Of a stretch of 64,000 bases of DNA, positions 8,991 through 18,525 are shown one piece after another. The notes under the pieces are model-generated. The model saw nothing but the letters and a program-made list of their open reading frames with translations. It was not told the DNA's origin and made no database searches. The translations under genes were made by a program, and so were the position numbers. Source of the DNA: an uncultured Fidelibacterota bacterium (lineage in GTDB: Bacteria > Fidelibacterota > Marinisomatia > Marinisomatales > Marinisomataceae); assembly GCA_902578385.1 (NCBI GenBank), contig CACHCR010000002.1:62001-126000 (forward strand), written 5' to 3'. Numbering within the stretch: position 1 is the first letter of the stretch; each line of letters starts with the position of its first letter.

Positions 8991-11870
8991 TTGAGCTTTT
9001 TTACTACCTATAGCAAAAAACTAGAAAATTTAATTGCAGTAGTTATTTTCATTATAACTTTTGCAATTTATTTTTCAACAATGGCCCCAACTGTATCTTT
9101 TTGGGATACTGGAGAGTTTATTGCAACCTCATACATCCTAGGAGTTCCTCATCCACCTGGAAGCCCTCTATTTTTATTAGTTGGAAAATTTTTCAGTTTA
9201 CTTCCTATCAGCAGTGATATTGCATTTAGAGTTAATATTTTTTCGCCAATAATTAGTGCTTTAACTATTAGCCTTCTTTTTCTCATATGTAATCAATTTA
9301 TAGATAGAGTAAATCCAAATGATAATAATAAATTTTTTAAAATGTGTTCTTCACTTACAGCATCTTTGACTTTTGCATTTACTCATAGTCATTGGTTCAA
9401 TGCAGTTGAAACAGAGGTATACGCTTTTAGTGGATTTATGACAGCATTGGTAGTTTATTTAATTATGATATGGTCAAGAAAAATTCATACTTCAAACCAC
9501 ATCATTTATTTAATTATCATCAGTTATATTATTGGTTTAGCAACTGGACTTCATTTATTAAACTTATTAACCATCCCTTTTATTGGTCTAATTATATATT
9601 TTTCAATTGGGAACTTAAATAGTAAAAACTTACTCTTTACACTTCTAATTTCATTAATTATTTTTTTTGGTATTCAACGTTTTATTATTCAAGGGTTACC
9701 TCAAATTACAGAATCGATAGGCCTTATTGGATTAACATTTTTACTGATATCTTTAATCATTATTTGTGCATATTCAATCAAAAATAATAAAGGGTTGATA
9801 TCTATTATTTCGACTTCAATAATTCTAATTATAATCGGTTATTCCACTTATTTTTCTATTTTTATTAGATCTGGTCAAGACCCTAATATTGATGAAAACA
9901 ATCCTGAAACTGTTTCAGAAGCTATTTCATATCTTAATAGAGATCAATATGGTCAAATGACAATATTACCAAGAAAGTTTGATAATCTTCCTTCTAAAGT
10001 ATCAATTGTAGGTTCTCCATTAAATGAAAATTTAGAATTTTCATTTGACCAAGAAAAAGACTATATGTTGTATGAGATCCCATCTCAAGCAAGATTTCTA
10101 TGGAATTATCAAATTAAAAAAATGTATATAAGATATTTTTTATGGCAGTTTGCAGGTAAGGGAGATAGTGGCGATCCATTTGTAACAGATGTAGGAGCTT
10201 TACCTGATGAAGATGGAGTGGACTGGAGACAATTTGGCTTACCTCTTGCATTGATTATGGGTTTTATTGGGATAGGTTATCATTTTAGAAAAAACAAGCA
10301 TGATGCATTTTCTTTATTGGTCTTATTTTTAATGACAGGTGTAGCAATCATCTTTTATTTAAATCAAGATGCTCCTCAGCCTAGAGAGCGAGATTATTCT
10401 TATGTAGCAAGCTTTATGACTTTCTCTGTATGGATTGGTCTTGGTATTTATGCATTTATTAATTTTATAACTGATTCTTTACTTGAAAAGTCAATTAAGC
10501 ATAAGTCGTCATATTTTATGATTGTTTTATTTATTCTATTTATGCCAACTAGAATGTTAATTGCAAACTATCATGAACATGATAGAACTGGAAATTATAT
10601 CGCTTGGGATATGGCATATAATATGCTTCAAACATGTGAACCAAATTCTATTTTATTCACTAATGGTGATAATGATACATTCCCACTATGGTATCTTCAA
10701 GAAGTTGAAAAAATAAGAACGGATGTTGTTGTTGCTAATCTTAGTCTTTTAAATACTCCATGGTATATTCAACAATTGAAAGATCGTCACAAGACTGATC
10801 CATTTATTAAAATGAGTGAACAAGAAATACAAGGTCTTGATTTTAGAAGATGGGAATCAAAAAATATTTCAATTAATGCGCCTAAAGATCAAAACAATAT
10901 AAATGGTAAAATTGAGTGGGAGCTAAAACCTACTTATTTAGGTGTGGCGCTAAGAATACAAGATTTAATGGTTTTAAAAATTATAAATGATAATAATTGG
11001 AATAGACCAATATATTTTGGAGTAACTGTTTCTCCAACAAGTATGTTAAATCTTGATGATTATTTAAGAATGGAAGGTTTAGCATATCGTTTAGTTAATA
11101 ATTCTAATGATGTTGTTGACCAAAGGAAGTTAACAGATAATTTATTATCATTTGTTGGCGAAAACTCATGGTTCAGTGATTATGACTCTAATAAAAATAA
11201 TTATTCAACATTATCTGTTTCTAAAGACTATCAAAGAGGGTATATCTACAGAAATTTGGCTAATCCTAACGTTTATGTTGACCCTCAATTAGGCAGATTA
11301 GTTCAGAACTATAGAACTGGATTTGTAAGATTATCGATTTCACATTATCTAGATAAAAATTTTCAAGAAGCAGAGAATGCGTTACTAAAAATGGAAGAAA
11401 TTATGCCAAGTAATGTTATTCCAATTCCTTCAAAACAATTGCAGTACCAAATCGCGCAAGTTTATAACGGTGTTGGTAATCAAGTCAAAATGAAATATCA
11501 TATGAAAGAGCTAGTTGAAAGAACAGATTTAGAGCTTAATGATTATATATTGTATGGAAAGTCATTTATTCAATTATTAGATGATTACAATGAATCAAAA
11601 ATAATTTTTGAGACTATTTATCAAAACTATAAAGTTATAGAAAGATCAATTTCAAGAAGAGGATTTACTGCTACAAAAATATCACAAAGCGAGTGGCAAG
11701 AGTGGCAAAAATCACTTCCTGAAATAGTTTATTTATTATTTTTAAGTTATAAAAATCTTGAGATGTATGATGAGGCAAAAACTTTACTAACAGATTGGAT
11801 GGAAAAAAATCCAGCGGATGATAATGCTCAAAAGTTGCTTGATGAACTCTCCAAAATAGAATCTTCTTAA
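8991..11870 (+). CDS. DUF2723 membrane protein with TPR-like C-terminus (putative protein O-mannosyltransferase-like)
   Basis: 959 residues with about a dozen N-terminal membrane segments and a large soluble C-terminal half. The motif FWDTGEFIATSYILGVPHPPGSPLF after the first helix is the hallmark of DUF2723, a GT-C-fold family related to human TMEM260, which is a protein O-mannosyltransferase; the Asp/Glu in DTGEF corresponds to the catalytic acid region of such enzymes. A second typical block is LFTNGDNDTFPLWYLQEV. The last ~200 residues (EAENALLKMEEIMP, YDEAKTLLTDWMEKNP) look like TPR helices. Start is TTG, 2 bp after DUF1844. It overlaps the following glycosyltransferase by 1 bp, so a joint role in surface glycosylation is likely. 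Substrate unknown. Confidence 0.85.
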   Translation: MSFFTTYSKKLENLIAVVIFIITFAIYFSTMAPTVSFWDTGEFIATSYILGVPHPPGSPLFLLVGKFFSLLPISSDIAFRVNIFSPIISALTISLLFLICNQFIDRVNPNDNNKFFKMCSSLTASLTFAFTHSHWFNAVETEVYAFSGFMTALVVYLIMIWSRKIHTSNHIIYLIIISYIIGLATGLHLLNLLTIPFIGLIIYFSIGNLNSKNLLFTLLISLIIFFGIQRFIIQGLPQITESIGLIGLTFLLISLIIICAYSIKNNKGLISIISTSIILIIIGYSTYFSIFIRSGQDPNIDENNPETVSEAISYLNRDQYGQMTILPRKFDNLPSKVSIVGSPLNENLEFSFDQEKDYMLYEIPSQARFLWNYQIKKMYIRYFLWQFAGKGDSGDPFVTDVGALPDEDGVDWRQFGLPLALIMGFIGIGYHFRKNKHDAFSLLVLFLMTGVAIIFYLNQDAPQPRERDYSYVASFMTFSVWIGLGIYAFINFITDSLLEKSIKHKSSYFMIVLFILFMPTRMLIANYHEHDRTGNYIAWDMAYNMLQTCEPNSILFTNGDNDTFPLWYLQEVEKIRTDVVVANLSLLNTPWYIQQLKDRHKTDPFIKMSEQEIQGLDFRRWESKNISINAPKDQNNINGKIEWELKPTYLGVALRIQDLMVLKIINDNNWNRPIYFGVTVSPTSMLNLDDYLRMEGLAYRLVNNSNDVVDQRKLTDNLLSFVGENSWFSDYDSNKNNYSTLSVSKDYQRGYIYRNLANPNVYVDPQLGRLVQNYRTGFVRLSISHYLDKNFQEAENALLKMEEIMPSNVIPIPSKQLQYQIAQVYNGVGNQVKMKYHMKELVERTDLELNDYILYGKSFIQLLDDYNESKIIFETIYQNYKVIERSISRRGFTATKISQSEWQEWQKSLPEIVYLLFLSYKNLEMYDEAKTLLTDWMEKNPADDNAQKLLDELSKIESS

Positions 11871-12883
11871 TGAAATTATCAATTGTCATACCTCATCACA
11901 ATGGTAAAAAGCTCATTTTTGAGTGCTTAGAATCTTTATTTAGAAATACTTCAATTCAAAATTTTGAAACGATAGTAGTTGATAACTTATCTACTGATAA
12001 TTCAGCAGATCAGGCAAAAGAAAATTTTCCTCAAATCAAATTATTAAAAGCAGATTCTAATCTTGGTTATAGTGGGGGTTGTAATTTTGGAGCAAAGATT
12101 GCAAAAGGAGAATATATTATATTTTTGAACAATGATACTCTTCATACAAATAACTGGATTGAAGAGTTGATTAGTTTTCTTGATAATAATCCTCATGCTG
12201 GTGCTGCTCAACCAAAAATTTTAAATGCGATAAATAAAGATACATTTGATTATGCTGGAGGCGCAGGAGGTTATATTGATAAATATTGTTTTCCGTTTGT
12301 AAGAGGTAGGTTATTTAATACCTTGGAAAAAGATTCAAATCAGTATGAAAATGCAAAGAAAATTTTTTGGGCATCAGGAGCAGCATTTATAATTAGAAGA
12401 AAATTATTAACCGAGTTAAACTATTTTGATAATATTTATTTTGCTTACATGGAAGAAATTGATTTATGTTGGAGACTTCAGGCAATGGGATGGGGAGTTT
12501 GGAATGTGCCAACTTCAAAAATTTATCATTATGGGAAGCAAACAATTAAAGAGAATTCATTTAAATCTCATTACTTAAATCATAGAAATTCATGGATTTT
12601 ATTTATCAAAAATTCCCCATCTTTTGAAAAGGGTTTTATGATTATTAAAAGATTTATTTTAGATCAAATGGCTGTAGTATATTCAATCTTTTCATTTGAT
12701 GTTAATAGATTATTAGCAATTTTTGCTTCACACATATGGCTAATTTTGAACTTAAGATTATTAATTAATGCTCGTTTAAATAATCACTTAAGGCACCACA
12801 AAATAGATTTGATATATAAAAGGAGTATAGCTTTAGATTATTTTTTTAAACGTAAAAAATATTTTCATCAAATATTTGAGTAA
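11870..12883 (+). CDS. Family 2 glycosyltransferase (rhamnosyltransferase-like)
   Basis: GT-A fold transferase using a nucleotide sugar. It begins LSIVIPHHNGKKLIFECLES, has the DNLSTDNS and NNDT (DXD-like) motifs typical of GT2, a FWASGAAFIIRR segment, and MEEIDLCWRLQAMGWGVW, the ED-x-DLCWR hallmark of WbbL/rhamnosyltransferase-like members. The last 80 residues carry hydrophobic helices that would anchor it to the inner membrane. The start overlaps the DUF2723 stop (TAATG), suggesting that both act on the same glycan. The 3' end overlaps the convergent DUF4835 gene by 16 bp with no terminator visible. Confidence 0.9.
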   Translation: MKLSIVIPHHNGKKLIFECLESLFRNTSIQNFETIVVDNLSTDNSADQAKENFPQIKLLKADSNLGYSGGCNFGAKIAKGEYIIFLNNDTLHTNNWIEELISFLDNNPHAGAAQPKILNAINKDTFDYAGGAGGYIDKYCFPFVRGRLFNTLEKDSNQYENAKKIFWASGAAFIIRRKLLTELNYFDNIYFAYMEEIDLCWRLQAMGWGVWNVPTSKIYHYGKQTIKENSFKSHYLNHRNSWILFIKNSPSFEKGFMIIKRFILDQMAVVYSIFSFDVNRLLAIFASHIWLILNLRLLINARLNNHLRHHKIDLIYKRSIALDYFFKRKKYFHQIFE

Positions 12884-13704
12884 AAATCTTTATAAATATT
12901 TGATCTTTGTGAATCTAAATATTGCATTTTTTTTAACATCTCTTTTTGACCTAGTTTTTCCATTATTTCAGCAATTTTAGGCCCATGATATTTCATAAAC
13001 ATATTTGTATAGTTTTCTTGGGAATAATTATCAAAAATTTCATCAAGATTATTAATCAATTCTTCTAAAGATTGTACGCATTCATCAACATTACCATTTT
13101 CAAAGAGTTCATAGGACAAGTAAGTAGAAAATCTAAGCTTTCTTAGTCCAATATTATCTGTTAAAAGATTTATTAGTAATAAGCGTTGCTCCCATCCTCT
13201 GGAAAAATTAGATGCACTTGCACGCACAGCAATGCTCCTTGCTTTTTCATAGTGCTGACTACCACCAAGAAAGCTCCATGTATCAAGCTCTGCTCCTAAA
13301 ATAATATTTCCATAGAATCCTAACAGGCTTGAAAGTGGATCATAATAAACACTATCATAATAAAGTGATGAATTTTGATTTAATGCAAATTGAGATCCTT
13401 TATCAAAAAAATGTAGATCAACATTATTACTAAAAAGAGATTGAATTAGATAGGCTTCTGAGCTACCTGTATTTGCATTACCTTCAAAAATAATTTGAAT
13501 ATTCAAATTAAGCTCTAAGTCACGATATTCATCATTCCAAACTGTATCAACATAAAATTTCGTCATGCTATTTTTTAAATTAAACAATGAAGATTTTTCG
13601 TCATCTCGCAAGAGTCTATCATCAAAAGTAATGGCTGCATCTTTAAATTGAGCATTTAATCCAGTGCAGATAGATAGAATAATAGCATATTTAACTAACT
13701 TCAT
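12868..13704 (-). CDS. DUF4835 family exported protein (PorD-like)
   Basis: About 278 residues if started at the internal ATG (13704), which gives a compact signal peptide MKLVKYAIILSICTGLNAQF; the ORF-track start at 13737 would add 11 residues ahead of it. DUF4835 hallmarks are visible: ELNLNIQIIFEG, SSLLGFYGNIILGAELDTWSFLGG, then the GWEQR segment and ELFENGNVDEC. In Bacteroidota this family is encoded near recN/coaBC genes and is sometimes labelled PorD, a type IX secretion-associated protein; whether this organism has a type IX system cannot be told here. The gene is convergent with, and overlaps, the GT2 gene. It is divergent from the nucleotidyltransferase at 13768, sharing a 63-bp intergenic region. 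Confidence 0.75.
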   Translation of the reverse strand: MKLVKYAIILSICTGLNAQFKDAAITFDDRLLRDDEKSSLFNLKNSMTKFYVDTVWNDEYRDLELNLNIQIIFEGNANTGSSEAYLIQSLFSNNVDLHFFDKGSQFALNQNSSLYYDSVYYDPLSSLLGFYGNIILGAELDTWSFLGGSQHYEKARSIAVRASASNFSRGWEQRLLLINLLTDNIGLRKLRFSTYLSYELFENGNVDECVQSLEELINNLDEIFDNYSQENYTNMFMKYHGPKIAEIMEKLGQKEMLKKMQYLDSQRSNIYKDFYSNI

Positions 13705-13767
13705 TAGAGAGACAATTTTAATTTGTTTTCTTAGCATAAAAGACCTATATATTTTTTAATTTACAAA

Positions 13768-15189
13768 ATGACCTTAATTAAAGACATAATTAACCAAAAC
13801 AAGAGATTAGCAAAGATATCAAAGATTGTATCTGACTTAAGTACAGAGTCAAATATAAAATCTTATCTAGTTGGAGGGTGTGTAAGGGATTTGATGCTTA
13901 ACCCTTCAGCTGATTCGATTGATATAGATATTATGGTTGAGGGAGATGGTATTAGTTTTGCAAAATTGTTAGCTAAAAAAATGAATGTTCCTAAAGTCGT
14001 TCCTTTCCCAAAGTTTGCAACTGCAAAAATTCCATATCATGAATATGAAATAGAAGTTGCTTCTGCAAGACTTGAATCATACGATAAATCCTCAAGGAAT
14101 CCTTCATCTATTCAAATATCTAATATTCAAGATGATTTATTAAGAAGAGATTTTACCATTAATGCAATGGCTATTTCATTAAATGAAAATAATTTTGGAG
14201 AATTTTTTGATCCTTTCAATGGAATGGAAGATTTAAAAAATAAAATTTTGAAAACACCCTTAAATCCCGATAATACATTTTCTGATGATCCATTAAGAAT
14301 GATGAGAGCATGCTATTTTGCATCTAAACTTTCTTTAGAAATTGAGCCTGAGTGTTTATTATCAATACAAAATAATTCTGAGAGAATTTCAATTGTTTCT
14401 CAAGAAAGAATTACTAATGAGTTGTTTAAGATTCTAGGAACTGACAGACCATCTATCGGATTAAATATTTTGCAACAATCCGGATTAATGGAATATGTTT
14501 TCCCAGAAATTTCAATAATGTATGGCTTAGATCAATCAAATGAGTATCATCATAAAGATATATTTTATCACACGCTAGAAGTTGTAGATAATGCCGCAAA
14601 ATTATCTAATAATGTTGATTTAAGACTAGCAGCTCTAGTTCATGACATTGCGAAACCGAAAACAAGAAGGTTAAGCAAATCTAAAGGTTATACATTTTAT
14701 GGGCATGATGATGTTGGTGCTAGAATGTTAAAGGGCGTAGCTGAAAGCATGAAATTTTCAAATTCTACCAGAGATTTTATTACAAAACTGACGGCATTGC
14801 ACCTGAGACCAATTAGTTTAGCAAAAAAAGAAGTAACTGATTCTGCTATAAGGAGGTTAATTGTAGATGCTGGAGAAGAAATTGATGATTTAATGACATT
14901 ATGTAGAGCTGATATCACTACTAAAAACCCAAAAAATATTTCAAAGTATTTAGCAAATTTTGATAGAGTTGACAAAAGAATAAAAGAGGTTACAGAGATC
15001 GATAAATTGAAAGCTTTTCAATCTCCAGTAAGAGGTGATGAAATAATGAAAATGTTTAATCTCTCCCCCGGGAAAGAAGTTGGAAAGATTAAAACTATGA
15101 TAGAGGATGCAATTATTAATGGAGAAATTAAAAATGATTATTCCTCTGCAATATCTTTTTTAACCAAAATTAAACAAGAAAAAAAATAA
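13768..15189 (+). CDS. cca: tRNA nucleotidyltransferase / poly(A) polymerase family with HD domain (CCA-adding type)
   Basis: Class II nucleotidyltransferase that adds or repairs the 3' CCA of tRNAs. The N-terminal catalytic head has YLVGGCVRDLML (about residues 32-43) and the carboxylate pair in DSIDIDIMVEG; RRDFTINAMAI and DPLRMMRACYFASKL follow in the expected order. The C-terminal half has an HD domain, LAALVHDIAKPKTR (about residue 285) with HHKDIFYHT. 473 residues suits the HD-containing subfamily. Both tRNA genes in this window lack an encoded CCA, which agrees with a need for CCA addition. A poly(A) polymerase role is the main alternative. Confidence 0.9.
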   Translation: MTLIKDIINQNKRLAKISKIVSDLSTESNIKSYLVGGCVRDLMLNPSADSIDIDIMVEGDGISFAKLLAKKMNVPKVVPFPKFATAKIPYHEYEIEVASARLESYDKSSRNPSSIQISNIQDDLLRRDFTINAMAISLNENNFGEFFDPFNGMEDLKNKILKTPLNPDNTFSDDPLRMMRACYFASKLSLEIEPECLLSIQNNSERISIVSQERITNELFKILGTDRPSIGLNILQQSGLMEYVFPEISIMYGLDQSNEYHHKDIFYHTLEVVDNAAKLSNNVDLRLAALVHDIAKPKTRRLSKSKGYTFYGHDDVGARMLKGVAESMKFSNSTRDFITKLTALHLRPISLAKKEVTDSAIRRLIVDAGEEIDDLMTLCRADITTKNPKNISKYLANFDRVDKRIKEVTEIDKLKAFQSPVRGDEIMKMFNLSPGKEVGKIKTMIEDAIINGEIKNDYSSAISFLTKIKQEKK

Positions 15190-15205
15190 CTTTGCTTTCA
15201 AAAAT

Positions 15206-15281
15206 GTAAACTTTACTTTACTTGTCCTAAAATAATATTATTTATTGGGATGAAAGATGGAAACTTTTCGATGTAAATTAC
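15206..15281 (+). promoter_or_regulatory. Two short dyad motifs in the efflux-operon promoter region
   Basis: The 116-bp gap before the TolC gene holds two GTAA-type palindromes: GTAAACTTTAC at 15206-15216 (perfect 5-bp arms around one base) and GTAAATTAC at 15273-15281 (perfect 4-bp arms). A repeated small dyad in front of an efflux operon is what an operator for a dimeric repressor would look like, but no regulator gene is adjacent and such AT-rich palindromes can arise by chance. Low confidence. Confidence 0.3.
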
Positions 15282-15305
15282 GTCTATAAAGTGACAAGGG
15301 AATAA

Positions 15306-16574
15306 ATGAAAATAAAAGTATTACTTATATTACTATTTTGTTTGGTAAATGCACAAACATTGAGCGTCGATGAAGCTGTTAGAATTGCTTTAGAGAATAA
15401 AGCTGCTATCACTAATGCAGAAAAAGATGTTACAATTGCTAAGCTCAATAGAAATTCTACAGCATCTCTTTTATTACCCTCTATAAATGCAAGTAATTCA
15501 TTTAGGGAAACTACATATGGTAATTCCATACTTTCAGGATCAGAATCATATTCTGGTGGGGTTAATTTATCTCAAAGCTTATTTAATTTTGGCGGCAAGG
15601 TTAATTCAGTTCGTCAAAGTGATAATTCTTATCAGATTTCAAGAATTCAAAAGAGAAGTACTACTTCTAGGATAATCCTAAATGTTTACACTTTTTATTA
15701 TGATTATTTAAAAAATTCAGAATTATATGAAATTGCAAAAGAAGACTTACAACTATCTCAAAGACAGCTTGATTTAGTTAAACAGCAATTTGATCTTGGA
15801 GCTGTTAGTAAGACTGATTATTTAAAAGCTACTGTAAGATATGGTACTGCAAAATCAACTTTATTAAATAGAGAACTAAGTTTTAATAATTCTTTTAAAA
15901 ATCTTAGAAATAGTATGGGGCTTATTGGTACAGATACATTAATCAATCTTCCTAAAAAAGTTGAAATAAATTTAATCATCCCTTCATTTGATGAGGCTTA
16001 TCAGTTAATGTTATCTAGCAGTCCAAGTTTAAATATTTTAGATAGAAGAGTTACATCAGCAAAAATTGGTGTTAAGCAATCATGGGCTTCAAGTTTACCA
16101 AGCTTAAATATGAGCCTTGGATATAATGCTACATCAAGTGACCAAGTTACAAAACAGTATTTTGAAGATAATTATATAAAAAGTGCAAACTTGACTCTTA
16201 GTATTCCACTTTTTAATGGTTTTAGACAAAGAAATGATATAAAAATTTCTAAACTACAGTTATCTCAAGAACAAGCCTCATATAGTTCTGCTATCAAAGA
16301 TGCTGAAGTAGATCTTTATTCTTTGCTTAATCGATTAAATAATTATGAAGAATTAATCCCTATTCAAGAAGAAGTATTATTATCTGCCGAAGAAGATTTA
16401 AAGCTGGCTCAACAAAAGTATGAACTTGGCTCTGCAGATATTCTTGAGTTGTTGGATGCACAATTAGCTGTTATTCAAGCAAGTTCATCATTAGTATCAA
16501 CAAAATATGATGCAGCTATTCAGCTAGCGAATCTTGATGATCTCATTGGAACACTAGATAAAAAATATAAATAA
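15306..16574 (+). CDS. TolC family outer-membrane efflux protein
   Basis: Outer-membrane exit duct of a tripartite exporter. A signal peptide (MKIKVLLILLFCLVNAQ) is followed by LSVDEAVRIALENKAAI, the usual start of a TolC repeat, and the protein has two such repeats; ELGSADILELLDAQLAVIQA near the C-terminus is typical of the second. Length 422 is normal. It is preceded by AAGGGAATAA as ribosome site and followed 9 bp later by the adaptor gene, so it heads the TolC/adaptor/ABC operon. The substrate cannot be predicted. Confidence 0.93.
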   Translation: MKIKVLLILLFCLVNAQTLSVDEAVRIALENKAAITNAEKDVTIAKLNRNSTASLLLPSINASNSFRETTYGNSILSGSESYSGGVNLSQSLFNFGGKVNSVRQSDNSYQISRIQKRSTTSRIILNVYTFYYDYLKNSELYEIAKEDLQLSQRQLDLVKQQFDLGAVSKTDYLKATVRYGTAKSTLLNRELSFNNSFKNLRNSMGLIGTDTLINLPKKVEINLIIPSFDEAYQLMLSSSPSLNILDRRVTSAKIGVKQSWASSLPSLNMSLGYNATSSDQVTKQYFEDNYIKSANLTLSIPLFNGFRQRNDIKISKLQLSQEQASYSSAIKDAEVDLYSLLNRLNNYEELIPIQEEVLLSAEEDLKLAQQKYELGSADILELLDAQLAVIQASSSLVSTKYDAAIQLANLDDLIGTLDKKYK

Positions 16575-16583
16575 GGAGAATTT

Positions 16584-17843
16584 GTGAAGAATTTAATTGA
16601 AAAAATTATGCAACATAAAATGAAAGTTTTAGGACTTTTGATAGTTGTCTTAGGATTATCGTTTTTTTCTGGAAATGGTGATGATGCAACATTAGAAGTT
16701 TCAGTGCAAAAAGTGCAAAAAAAAGATCTTTCAAGTAAAGTAGTTGCAGACGGAGTTTTAACCCCTGAGACCGAAGTAAAGCTTAGCGCTAATAACACAA
16801 CTTACATTACTGAAATTGCAGTTAAAGAAGGCGATTTTGTCAAAAAAGGTGATTTTTTAATGTCACTGGATGATCGTCAACAAAAAGCTGCAACAGAAGC
16901 TTCAAGAGCAAGTTTAGAGGCAGCTAAAGTTCAGTTAGAACAAAGAAAAGCACAGCAAGAAAGGCAAGCAAAATTATATGCTCAGGGACTTATTTCTGAT
17001 CAAGAAATGGAATCTACAAATTCTTCATATGCCTCTGCTTTAAGTGCTTTTAATGGAGCACAATCTAGATTAATTCAAGATGAAGATGCATTAGCTAAGC
17101 TAAGATTAATTGCTCCTCAGGATGGAACAATCACTTTTATTGATGGAGAAGTAGGTGATTTGGCTCAAGGTGGAATGTTTAATCCTAGCGTTCTATTAAA
17201 ATTATCTGATTTATCTAAAATGGAAGTTTATGTTAATGTAAATGAAAATGACATTGCTGATATATCCTTAAATGATTCAGCTTTAATTCAAGTAGACGCT
17301 TATCAAAATAGAAAATTTAAAGGTCTTGTTAAAGAAGTTGCATATGCTGCTACTACTTCTAGTGGCGGATCATCTCAACAAGTAACGAATTTTCAGGTCA
17401 AAGTTCAAATGTTAGAAGTGGTAGAAGGTATGAGACCGGGAATGAGTGCTACTGTTGATATTGTTACAGAAGAAAGAATAGGAGTAATTGCTATTCCTAT
17501 TCAGGCATTGACTACACCAAGATCGCCAAAAAAGTCTGAAAATAAGTCGGGATTTTCTGCTGAAGTTAGCGTGAATGGAGACTCACAATGGTCCAATAGA
17601 AATCAATATGGAGATAAAAAAAGTAAATCAACTGTTGTTTTTATTTTAAAGAACGATAACACTGTCGAAGAGCGTGTTGTTGAAGCAGGTATTGTTGGAG
17701 ATAGAGATTATGAAATTATCTCAGGTTTAGATGAAGGTGAAACAATTGTTACTGGAAGTTTTATAGCAATTAGTAGAGAATTATTTGATGGAGCAGTTGT
17801 GAAGGTTAAAGAGAACTCTAGACCAAATCGTAAACGTGGCTAA
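16584..17843 (+). CDS. HlyD/MacA-like periplasmic adaptor protein
   Basis: Membrane-fusion protein linking the inner-membrane ABC permeases to TolC. One N-terminal membrane segment ([16 protein letters not shown]) is followed by a lipoyl-like domain half ([20 protein letters not shown]), an alpha-helical hairpin rich in A, E, Q and R (about residues 90-150), the second lipoyl half ([19 protein letters not shown]) and beta-barrel domains, ending with [24 protein letters not shown]. Start is GTG with a good Shine-Dalgarno AAGGAG. 419 residues; domain order matches MacA. It overlaps the ATPase gene by 8 bp. Confidence 0.92.
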   Translation: MKNLIEKIMQHKMKVLGLLIVVLGLSFFSGNGDDATLEVSVQKVQKKDLSSKVVADGVLTPETEVKLSANNTTYITEIAVKEGDFVKKGDFLMSLDDRQQKAATEASRASLEAAKVQLEQRKAQQERQAKLYAQGLISDQEMESTNSSYASALSAFNGAQSRLIQDEDALAKLRLIAPQDGTITFIDGEVGDLAQGGMFNPSVLLKLSDLSKMEVYVNVNENDIADISLNDSALIQVDAYQNRKFKGLVKEVAYAATTSSGGSSQQVTNFQVKVQMLEVVEGMRPGMSATVDIVTEERIGVIAIPIQALTTPRSPKKSENKSGFSAEVSVNGDSQWSNRNQYGDKKSKSTVVFILKNDNTVEERVVEAGIVGDRDYEIISGLDEGETIVTGSFIAISRELFDGAVVKVKENSRPNRKRG

Positions 17844-18525
17844 ATCAAAAAAAGAAATTATATCCATTAAATCAGTTTCTAAGATATATAACTTAGGAGA
17901 AACAGTCGTTAAGGCTTTAGATAATGTATCTTTAAGTATTTATGATAATGACTACATTTCTATCATGGGTCCTTCAGGATCTGGAAAATCAACATTGATG
18001 AATATTATTGGATGTTTAGATGTTCCAACAAAGGGAAAATACAAATTTAAGAATGAGTTGATTTCAGAAATGGACGACAATCAGCTTGCTAATATAAGAA
18101 ACGAAAAAATTGGATTTGTTTTTCAAACTTTTAATCTTCTTCCAAAACTTAATGCAATGCAAAATGTTGAAGTTCCTTTAATTTATTCTTCCCTAGGAAG
18201 AAAAGATAGAAAAGAACGAGCAGAAGAAGCTTTACACATTGTTGGATTGCAAGATAGGATGACTCATAAGCCGAATGAATTATCTGGAGGTCAAAGACAA
18301 AGAGTTGCTATTGCAAGAGCATTAGTAAACAAGCCATCTATTATTTTGGCTGACGAACCTACTGGTAATTTAGATTCAAAAAGCGGTAATGAGATTTTAA
18401 AGTTTTTTACTAAACTTCATAAAGATGGAAATACAATCATTATGGTAACACATGAAGAGTCAGTAGCCAAGCTTTCAAAAAGAAGAATTGATATTTTTGA
18501 CGGAAAAATTGCCAGAGATGAATAA
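17836..18525 (+). CDS. ABC transporter ATP-binding protein (MacB/LolD type)
   Basis: Nucleotide-binding subunit of a type VII (MacB-like) ABC exporter. Walker [10 protein letters not shown] (about residue 44), the Q-loop region [10 protein letters not shown], signature [15 protein letters not shown] (about 148) and Walker [14 protein letters not shown] (about 170), then the H-loop MVTHEE, are all intact. 229 residues is a free-standing ATPase, unlike E. coli MacB where it is fused to the permease. Start is GTG inside the end of the adaptor gene (GTGGCTAA, 8-bp overlap). It serves the two downstream permeases. Confidence 0.95.
   Translation: MAKSKKEIISIKSVSKIYNLGETVVKALDNVSLSIYDNDYISIMGPSGSGKSTLMNIIGCLDVPTKGKYKFKNELISEMDDNQLANIRNEKIGFVFQTFNLLPKLNAMQNVEVPLIYSSLGRKDRKERAEEALHIVGLQDRMTHKPNELSGGQRQRVAIARALVNKPSIILADEPTGNLDSKSGNEILKFFTKLHKDGNTIIMVTHEESVAKLSKRRIDIFDGKIARDE

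Noticed and set aside
15284-15529. 81-codon minus-strand ORF over the TolC promoter and start
   Set aside because: Mostly antisense to the TolC signal peptide and first repeat; no own ribosome site or motif.
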